Assembly (NCBI RefSeq): GCF_024124905.1
Contig: NZ_JAMXST010000006.1
Location: 124,001-188,000, forward strand
Length of the DNA stretch: 64,000 nt
DNA from: Cellulosimicrobium cellulans
Lineage (GTDB): Bacteria > Actinomycetota > Actinomycetes > Actinomycetales > Cellulomonadaceae
Reading direction: 5' to 3'
Position numbers and translations under genes: made by a program. This document shows, in pieces, positions 58,169 through 64,000 of the stretch (position 1 is its first letter; each line of letters opens with the position of its first letter). Below the pieces are notes generated by a model. It saw nothing but the letters and a program-made list of their open reading frames with translations, was not told where the DNA came from and did not search any database.

Positions 58169-59479
58169 GTGAGCACGGTGGGCGCGAGGCTCGACGACGC
58201 CGACGTCATCGTCGTGGGCGCGGGCCCGGCCGGCTCCGCGGCGGCCCACTACTGCGCCGCCGCCGGGCTGAGCGTCCTCCTGCTGGAGAAGTCGTCGTTC
58301 CCGCGCGACAAGATCTGCGGCGACGGCCTGACGCCGCGCGCGGTCGCCGAGCTCGTGCGCATGGGCGTGCCGACCCGCGCCGAGGACGGCTGGATCCGGA
58401 ACCAGGGCCTGCGCGTCGTCGCGAGCGGCCGCTCGTGGGAGCTCGCGTGGCCCGACCTCGCGTCGTACCCCAGCTACGGCATGGCCCGCGCGCGCCACTC
58501 GTTCGACCGGACCCTCGCCGAGCACGCGCAGCGCACGGGGGCCAAGCTCCTGGAGCGCACCGCGGTCACCGGCCCCGTGCTCGACGAGCGCACCGGCCGC
58601 GTCGTCGGCGTCACCGCCCGCCCCGTGGACGACAAGGGCCGGCGCGCGGGCGACGAGGTCACCTACCGCGCGCCCGTCGTCATCGCGGCCGACGGCGTCT
58701 CGTCGCGCTTCGCGCTCGCGCTCGGCCTCGCGCGGCGCGAGGACCGCCCGATCGGCGTCGCCGTCCGCACGTACTTCCGCACCCCCCGCCACGACGACCC
58801 GTGGATGGAGTCCCACCTCGAGCTGTGGGACGGCACGCCGCGCGAGTCCAACCTGCTGCCCGGCTACGGCTGGATCTTCTCGCTCGGCGACGGGACGGCG
58901 AACGTCGGGCTCGGCTCCGTGAGCTCGACGCCGGCGCGCCAGTCCGCCGCGAACGTCGACTACAAGGACCTCTTCGCCACCTGGATGCGCAACGCGCCCG
59001 CCGAGTGGGAGTTCACGGAGGAGAACCGGCTCGCCCCGGTGCGCGGCGCGGCGCTGCCCATGGGCTTCAACCGCACGCCGCTGTACACGCGCGGCGTGCT
59101 GCTCGTCGGGGACTCGGGCGGCATGGTGAGCCCCTTCAACGGCGAGGGGATCGCCTACGCGATGCAGGCCGGGCGGGCGGCGGCCGACGTCGTCGCCCAG
59201 TCCCGCGTGCGGCTCACCGACGGCGGTCGCGAGCGCGCGCTCCAGACGTACCCGCGGATCATGCGCCGCGAGCTGGGCGGCTACTACACGCTCGGCCGGT
59301 ACTTCGTGAAGCTCATCGAGCACCCCGAGATCATGCGGATCTGCACGCGCTACGGGCTCCCGCGCCCGGTGGTCATGCGGTTCGTCCTCAAGCTCCTGTC
59401 CGACTGCTACGAGCCCCGCGGCGGCGACTGGGTCGACCGCGTGATCGCGGGGCTGACGAGGGTGGTGCCCTCGTCATGA
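58169..59479 (+). CDS. menJ: Menaquinone reductase MenJ / geranylgeranyl reductase family
   Basis: 436 residues from GTG 58169. The FAD motif DADVIVVGAGPAGSAA (about 10-25), DKICGDGLTPRAV, the second FAD segment GVLLVGDSGGMVSPFNGEGI and the C-terminal prenyl-site region match MenJ-type geranylgeranyl reductases. It probably saturates one isoprene unit of menaquinone. The start is uncertain because GTG 58145 and ATG 58067 are in frame; 58169 leaves a short leader before the FAD fold. It heads a unit with nuo behind a Rex operator, linking quinone tailoring to complex I. Confidence 0.85.
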   Translation: MSTVGARLDDADVIVVGAGPAGSAAAHYCAAAGLSVLLLEKSSFPRDKICGDGLTPRAVAELVRMGVPTRAEDGWIRNQGLRVVASGRSWELAWPDLASYPSYGMARARHSFDRTLAEHAQRTGAKLLERTAVTGPVLDERTGRVVGVTARPVDDKGRRAGDEVTYRAPVVIAADGVSSRFALALGLARREDRPIGVAVRTYFRTPRHDDPWMESHLELWDGTPRESNLLPGYGWIFSLGDGTANVGLGSVSSTPARQSAANVDYKDLFATWMRNAPAEWEFTEENRLAPVRGAALPMGFNRTPLYTRGVLLVGDSGGMVSPFNGEGIAYAMQAGRAAADVVAQSRVRLTDGGRERALQTYPRIMRRELGGYYTLGRYFVKLIEHPEIMRICTRYGLPRPVVMRFVLKLLSDCYEPRGGDWVDRVIAGLTRVVPSS

Positions 59480-59585
59480 GCCCACGAGGTGGGCCCGCAA
59501 CGACGCGGGCGCTCGCACCACCCAGAGGTCTTCCCGGACACCGCCCGGGCGTTCCCGTCCCGAGCCCCCACTCGAGGAGTACGCG

Positions 59586-59948
59586 ATGACCAACCCGTAC
59601 GTACCGCTTCTCGTCCTCATGGGCGTGGCCGCCGTGCTGGCTCTCGGCGGTGTCGCCGCGAGCGCGGTCATCGGCCCCAAGCGGTACAACCGCGCCAAGC
59701 TCGACGCCTACGAGTGCGGCATCGAGCCCACGCCCCACGCGATCGGCGGCGGGCGCTTCCCGATCAAGTACTACCTCGTCGCCATGACGTTCATCGTCTT
59801 CGACATCGAGGTCGTCTTCCTCTACCCGTGGGCGGTCGACTTCGCGACGCTCGCGACCTTCGGCCTCGTCGCGATGCTCGCGTTCCTCGCGCTCATCACG
59901 GTCCCGTTCGTCTACGAGTGGCGGCGGGGTGGTCTCGAGTGGGACTGA
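59586..59948 (+). CDS. nuoA: NADH-quinone oxidoreductase subunit A
   Basis: 120 residues with three membrane helices; [26 protein letters not shown] and EVVFLYPWA are subunit A signatures. AGGAG lies upstream of the ATG. First nuo gene, 106 bases after menJ. Confidence 0.93.
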   Translation: MTNPYVPLLVLMGVAAVLALGGVAASAVIGPKRYNRAKLDAYECGIEPTPHAIGGGRFPIKYYLVAMTFIVFDIEVVFLYPWAVDFATLATFGLVAMLAFLALITVPFVYEWRRGGLEWD

Positions 59949-60004
59949 GCAGGCGACCGATCGTCCGCGGCAGCCGGCACCGGCGAGAGAACTAGGAGAA
60001 CACC

Positions 60005-60556
60005 ATGGGGATCGAGGAGGCTCCCTCGGGCTTCTTGCTCACCACGATCGAGGACCTCGCGGGGTACCTGCGCAAGGCGTCGCTCTGGCCCGTGACGTTC
60101 GGGCTGGCGTGCTGCGCGATCGAGATGATGGCCGCCGGCGCCTCGCGGTTCGACCTGTCGCGCTTCGGCATGGAGGTCTTCCGGGCCTCGCCGCGCCAGG
60201 CGGACCTCATGATCGTGGCCGGGCGCGTGAGCCAGAAGATGGCGCCGGTCGTGCGGCAGGTCTACGACCAGATGAGCGAGCCCAAGTGGGTGCTGTCGAT
60301 GGGCGTGTGCGCGTCCAGCGGCGGCATGTTCAACAACTACGCGATCGTGCAGGGCGTCGACCACATCGTGCCGGTGGACATCTACCTGCCGGGCTGCCCG
60401 CCGCGTCCGGAGATGCTCATCAACGCGATCCTCGCGCTGCACGACCAGATCCAGCACGAGCCGCTCGGCGTGAACCGCAAGGAGGCGGCACGCGCCGCCG
60501 AGGCGGCCGCGCTCGAGGCGACGCCCACGTTCCAGATGAAGGGGCTGCTGCGGTGA
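60005..60556 (+). CDS. nuoB: NADH-quinone oxidoreductase subunit B
   Basis: 183 residues. Binds the N2 4Fe-4S cluster next to the quinone site: [11 protein letters not shown] carries two Cys, and [15 protein letters not shown] and [10 protein letters not shown] supply the others. Typical length. Overlaps nuoC by four bases. Confidence 0.94.
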   Translation: MGIEEAPSGFLLTTIEDLAGYLRKASLWPVTFGLACCAIEMMAAGASRFDLSRFGMEVFRASPRQADLMIVAGRVSQKMAPVVRQVYDQMSEPKWVLSMGVCASSGGMFNNYAIVQGVDHIVPVDIYLPGCPPRPEMLINAILALHDQIQHEPLGVNRKEAARAAEAAALEATPTFQMKGLLR

Positions 60557-61329
60557 CGGACGAGAAGACGGGCGGCGGCACGCCCGTGCCGCAGCCCGAG
60601 GAGGTCTCCGGACCGCGGTCGGGCGACCTGGTGACCGGGGCGGGCGCGCCGCGCACGCTCGAGGTCGTCGAGGTGCGCGAGGGCATGTTCGGCGTCCACG
60701 GCTCGGGCGACACGTCGGGGTACGGCGGGCTCGTCCAGCCCGTCGCGATGCCCGGCGCGAGCCCGCGACCGTACGGGGGCTGGTTCGACGAGGTCGTCGA
60801 CGTCCTCGCCGAGGTGCTCGCGGAGGGCGGCACGCGGTTCGAGGCGGCGGTGGAGCGCGTCGTGGTGGACCCGCCCGGCGCGCACGCCGAGCTGACGATC
60901 CACGTGCACCGCGACCACCTCGTCGAGGTGTGCCGCGCGCTGCGCGACGACCAGGACCTGCGGTTCGAGCTGAGCCTGGGCGTGAGCGGCGTGCACTTCC
61001 CGCACGACGTCGGCCGCGAGCTGCACGCCGTCTACCACCTCACGTCGATCACGCACGGGCGTCGGCTGCGCCTCGAGGTGTCGGTGCCCGACGCCGACCC
61101 GCACGTGCCGACCACGACGTCCGTCTACCCGACGAACGACTGGCACGAGCGCGAGACGTGGGACTTCTTCGGGATCGTCTTCGACGGCCACCCGTCGCTC
61201 GCGCGCATCGAGATGCCCGACGACTGGCCGGGCCACCCGCAGCGCAAGGACTACCCGCTCGGCGGGATCCCCGTCGAGTACAAGGGCGCGACCGTGCCCC
61301 CGCCCGACACGAGGAGGTCGTACTCGTGA
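60553..61329 (+). CDS. nuoC: NADH-quinone oxidoreductase subunit C
   Basis: 258 residues from GTG overlapping the nuoB stop. The C-terminal signature [18 protein letters not shown] (about 199-216) and the DYPLGG turn are subunit C. The first 75 residues are an extension rich in Gly, as in other actinobacteria. Helps hold NuoD in the hydrophilic arm. Overlaps nuoD by four bases. Confidence 0.92.
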   Translation: MTDEKTGGGTPVPQPEEVSGPRSGDLVTGAGAPRTLEVVEVREGMFGVHGSGDTSGYGGLVQPVAMPGASPRPYGGWFDEVVDVLAEVLAEGGTRFEAAVERVVVDPPGAHAELTIHVHRDHLVEVCRALRDDQDLRFELSLGVSGVHFPHDVGRELHAVYHLTSITHGRRLRLEVSVPDADPHVPTTTSVYPTNDWHERETWDFFGIVFDGHPSLARIEMPDDWPGHPQRKDYPLGGIPVEYKGATVPPPDTRRSYS

Positions 61330-62705
61330 GCACGCACACCACCGGCGCCCCCGGCGCCGCCCCGCACTCGACCCGCCCGCCCGTCGGCGACTTCGACCAG
61401 GGCGTCCCGAGCTTCGAGGCGTCGGGCGGCGACTGGGCGGACATCGCCGAGAGCGCCGTCGCGGCGGCCGCGCTCGGCGAGGAGCGCATCGTCGTCAACA
61501 TGGGCCCGCAGCACCCGTCGACGCACGGCGTGCTCCGCCTCATGCTCGAGATCGACGGCGAGACGGTCACCGAGGCGCGCTGCGGCATCGGCTACCTGCA
61601 CACCGGCATCGAGAAGAACATGGAGTACCGGACGTGGACGCAGGGCGTCACGTTCTGCACCCGCATGGACTACCTCGCGCCGCTGTTCCAGGAGACGGCG
61701 TACTGCCTCGCGGTCGAGAAGCTGCTCGGCATCACGGACGACGTGCCCGAGCGCGCGAGCGTCATCCGCGTGCTCATGATGGAGCTCAACCGCATCGCGT
61801 CCCACCTCGTGTGCCTCGGCACCGGCGGCAACGAGATGGGCGCGACGACCGTCATGACCATCGCGTTCACCGCGCGCGAGGAGATCCTGCGGATCTTCGA
61901 GGCGGTCACGGGCCTGCGCATGAACAACGCGTACGTCCGCCCCGGCGGCGTCGCGCAGGACGTGCCGCCGGACCTCGTCGAGCAGGTCCGCAAGGCCGAC
62001 CCGCTCATCCGCCGGTACCTCGGCCAGCTCGGCGACCTCATGCTGGCCAACCCGATCTTCAAGGGCCGGCTCGTCGGCGTGGGGCACCTCAACCTCGCGG
62101 GCTGCATGGCGCTCGGCGTCACCGGGCCGGTGCTGCGCTCCACGGGCCACCCGTACGACGTGCGCAAGTCCGACCCGTACTGCGGCTACGAGACGTACGA
62201 CTTCGACGTCCCCACCGCGACGGGCGCCGACTGCTACGACAGGGTCGTGCTGCGCCTCGAGGAGTGCTACCAGTCGCTGCACATCGTCGCGCAGTGCCTC
62301 GAGCGCCTCGAGCAGACGGCCGGGCAGCCCGTGATGGTGGGCGACCGCAAGATCGCGTGGCCCGCGCAGCTCGCGATCGGGAGCGACGGCCAGGGCAACT
62401 CGCTCGACCACATCAAGGAGATCATGGGCACCTCCATGGAGGCCCTGATCCACCACTTCAAGCTCGTCACCGAGGGCTTCCGCGTCCCGGTCGGGCAGGC
62501 GTGGCAGACCGTGGAGCACCCGCGCGGCGAGCTCGGGGTGCACCTCGTGTCCGACGGCGGCACGCGCCCCTACCGGGCGCACTTCCGCGACCCGTCGTTC
62601 AACAACCTCCAGGCCGTGGCGGCGATGTGCGAGGGCGGCCAGGTGGCCGACGTCGTGGTCGCCGTCGCCTCCCTGGACCCCGTGCTGGGAGGGGTGGACC
62701 GATGA
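61326..62705 (+). CDS. nuoD: NADH-quinone oxidoreductase subunit D
   Basis: 459 residues. [24 protein letters not shown] and TRMDYLAP form part of the quinone pocket, and the C-terminal DPSFNNLQ motif is present. The N-terminal 55 residues are an extension. GTG start overlaps nuoC; the stop overlaps the nuoE ATG. Confidence 0.94.
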   Translation: MSTHTTGAPGAAPHSTRPPVGDFDQGVPSFEASGGDWADIAESAVAAAALGEERIVVNMGPQHPSTHGVLRLMLEIDGETVTEARCGIGYLHTGIEKNMEYRTWTQGVTFCTRMDYLAPLFQETAYCLAVEKLLGITDDVPERASVIRVLMMELNRIASHLVCLGTGGNEMGATTVMTIAFTAREEILRIFEAVTGLRMNNAYVRPGGVAQDVPPDLVEQVRKADPLIRRYLGQLGDLMLANPIFKGRLVGVGHLNLAGCMALGVTGPVLRSTGHPYDVRKSDPYCGYETYDFDVPTATGADCYDRVVLRLEECYQSLHIVAQCLERLEQTAGQPVMVGDRKIAWPAQLAIGSDGQGNSLDHIKEIMGTSMEALIHHFKLVTEGFRVPVGQAWQTVEHPRGELGVHLVSDGGTRPYRAHFRDPSFNNLQAVAAMCEGGQVADVVVAVASLDPVLGGVDR

Positions 62706-63598
62706 CCATCGACGCCGGACCTGCGACGAACGGCACGCCCGCGGGCGCCCCGCGCCCCGGGTACGACGCGGAGACGACGGCGCGCCTCGCCGCCGACGCC
62801 GCGCAGATCGTCGCGCGCTACCCCGAGTCGCGCTCGGCGCTGCTCCCCATGCTGCACCTCGTGCAGTCCGAGGACGGCTACGTCTCGCGCGACGGCATCC
62901 TGTTCTGCGCGGAGCAGCTCGGCCTCACCGCGGCCGAGGTCTCCGCCGTCGCGACGTTCTACACGCAGTACAAGCGCCACCCCAACGGGACGTACACCGT
63001 GGGGGTCTGCACCAACACGCTGTGCGCGATCATGGGCGGCGACGCGATCTTCGACGAGCTCTCCGACCACCTCGGCGTCGGCCACGACGAGACGACGGAG
63101 GACGGCGCGATCACGCTCGAGCGCGTCGAGTGCAACGCGGCCTGCGACTACGCGCCGGTCATGATGGTCAACTGGGAGTTCTTCGACAACCAGACACCCG
63201 GGTCGGCGACCGACGTCGTCGACCGCCTCCGCGCGGGCGAGCCCGTCGCCCCGACCCGGGGCGCCGCGAGCGTGTGCACCTTCAAGCAGATGAGCCGCGT
63301 CCTCGCGGGCTTCCCCGACGGCCGCGCCGACGAGGGCGTCGGTGCCGGCGAGCCCACCCTCGCCGGCCTCCGCCTCGCGCGCGAGCAGGGCTGGACCGCC
63401 CCCGGCACCGACCAGGCCCCTACCTCGCCGGACCAGGGCTCTACCTCGGCTGGCGAGCCGGCTCCCGAGAGGCCCGTGACGGGCGGTGAGCAGTCGAGCG
63501 CCGAGCGGACGCCGACGACCGGCGCCGACGTCGACCCCGGTGGCAAGGCCGAGTCCCCCGGCACCCAGCCCGACCCGTCGAAGGGAGCGGACGCATGA
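62702..63598 (+). CDS. nuoE: NADH-quinone oxidoreductase subunit E, with repeat-bearing tail
   Basis: 298 residues. The 2Fe-2S ligands are C103, C108, C144 and C148 ([15 protein letters not shown]), matching the family. The normal protein ends near residue 200; here about 95 extra residues follow, rich in Pro, Gly, Ser and Asp and probably disordered. Within it, 63411-63449 (about residues 237-249) is a copy of the 21-bp intergenic repeat read in frame as [14 protein letters not shown]. Such tails occur in actinobacterial NuoE, but the repeat is unusual. The stop overlaps nuoF by four bases. Confidence 0.92.
   Translation: MTIDAGPATNGTPAGAPRPGYDAETTARLAADAAQIVARYPESRSALLPMLHLVQSEDGYVSRDGILFCAEQLGLTAAEVSAVATFYTQYKRHPNGTYTVGVCTNTLCAIMGGDAIFDELSDHLGVGHDETTEDGAITLERVECNAACDYAPVMMVNWEFFDNQTPGSATDVVDRLRAGEPVAPTRGAASVCTFKQMSRVLAGFPDGRADEGVGAGEPTLAGLRLAREQGWTAPGTDQAPTSPDQGSTSAGEPAPERPVTGGEQSSAERTPTTGADVDPGGKAESPGTQPDPSKGADA
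63411..63449. repeat. 21-bp repeat family copy inside nuoE
   Basis: CCCTACCTCGCCGGACCAGG plus G (63418-63438) is followed directly by CTCTACCTCG (63439-63448). The unit differs at two bases from the intergenic copy at 28176-28196. Because 21 is divisible by three, insertion keeps the reading frame. Confidence 0.85.
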
Positions 63599-64000
63599 GC
63601 GAGCAGCAGGGCACCGTGACCCGGCCGGCACCGGACCCGCTGACCCCCGTCCTGTCGGACACGTGGGACGCGGACCGGTCCTGGACGCTGGCGTCGTACG
63701 TGGACCGCGGCGGGTACGCGGGGCTGCGCGCGGCGCTCGCCCAGGACCCGGCGGACGTCGTCGCGACGGTCAAGGCGTCGGGCCTGCGCGGCCGTGGCGG
63801 CGCGGGCTTCCCGACGGGCATGAAGTGGGGCTTCCTGCCCGCGCCCGACGGCGGCCCGCGGTACCTGGTCGTCAACGCGGACGAGTCCGAGCCGGGCACG
63901 TGCAAGGACATCCCGCTCATGCTGGCGAGCCCGCAGGCGCTCGTGGAGGGCGTCGCGATCACGTCGTACGCGATCGGGTGCCACCACGCGTTCATCTACG
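63595..64000 (+). CDS. nuoF: NADH-quinone oxidoreductase subunit F, 3' end outside window
   Basis: The first 135 codons are seen. ASGLRGRGGAGFPTGMKWGF is the NADH/FMN-binding glycine-rich motif and YLVVNADESEPGTCKDI follows, both typical of NuoF. The ATG overlaps the nuoE stop. The operon presumably continues to nuoG-N. Confidence 0.93.
   Translation, partial: MSEQQGTVTRPAPDPLTPVLSDTWDADRSWTLASYVDRGGYAGLRAALAQDPADVVATVKASGLRGRGGAGFPTGMKWGFLPAPDGGPRYLVVNADESEPGTCKDIPLMLASPQALVEGVAITSYAIGCHHAFIY

Noticed and set aside
1-64000. tRNA, rRNA or prophage genes
   Set aside because: I looked for cloverleaf-like and conserved rRNA stretches and for phage gene sets and saw none; a covariance search would settle the tRNAs.

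Overview
The window is very GC-rich, uses many GTG starts, has short gene gaps and start-stop overlaps, and carries actinobacterial marker genes: the tiny ribosomal protein bS22, Rex, a ResB/CcsB cytochrome c system, DUF4229 and DUF3048 proteins, and menaquinone plus MenJ genes next to nuo. With a large secreted plant-polysaccharide cluster, this fits a cellulolytic actinomycete of the Cellulosimicrobium/Cellulomonas/Isoptericola type. The genus is inference, and no 16S gene is present.

Region 1 (1-21062) is a block of seven co-directional genes for secreted arabinan / L-arabinofuranoside breakdown. It holds two GH127 beta-L-arabinofuranosidases, four GH43-containing proteins (one with two GH43 domains) and one non-catalytic binding protein whose start overlaps the stop of the second GH127. 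Six of the seven end in the same roughly 90-residue C-terminal module that I cannot assign to a known family. LacI-like operator candidates lie before two of the genes. The gaps after several genes contain hairpins built from a shared CGAGGTAGAG repeat. No transporter, regulator or sortase for this cluster is visible here.

Region 2 (21421-31623) is mixed housekeeping: a LAXTG surface protein, a divergent MFS/ArsR pair, KtrAB potassium uptake, AcuC, bS22, a HAD phosphatase, a glutaredoxin-like protein, Rex, and a divergent YceI/MarR pair.

Region 3 (31694-36899) is the cytochrome c maturation operon (histidine phosphatase, ResA-like, CcdA, ResB, CcsB). Region 4 (36941-54827) carries menaquinone genes menA, menE, menB, menC, menD, an isochorismate synthase and menG. 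Between them lie a DMT/MocR pair, an SMR/TetR pair, HtrA and smaller genes. menH is not seen.

Region 5 (54971-57865) is a tight five-gene operon: three small exported proteins with SipW-type signal peptides, an ER-type signal peptidase I with a Ser/His/Asp set, and a LARTG-tailed protein. It looks like a dedicated surface-export system of unknown purpose. Region 6 (57866-64000) is menJ followed by nuoABCDE and the start of nuoF. A very good Rex operator lies just after the predicted promoter, so the rex gene in this window probably controls this respiratory operon. A repeat of the intergenic 21-bp family sits in frame inside the nuoE tail.

Many core genes have a -10-like hexamer 4-9 nt before the start codon, so leaderless transcription appears common.
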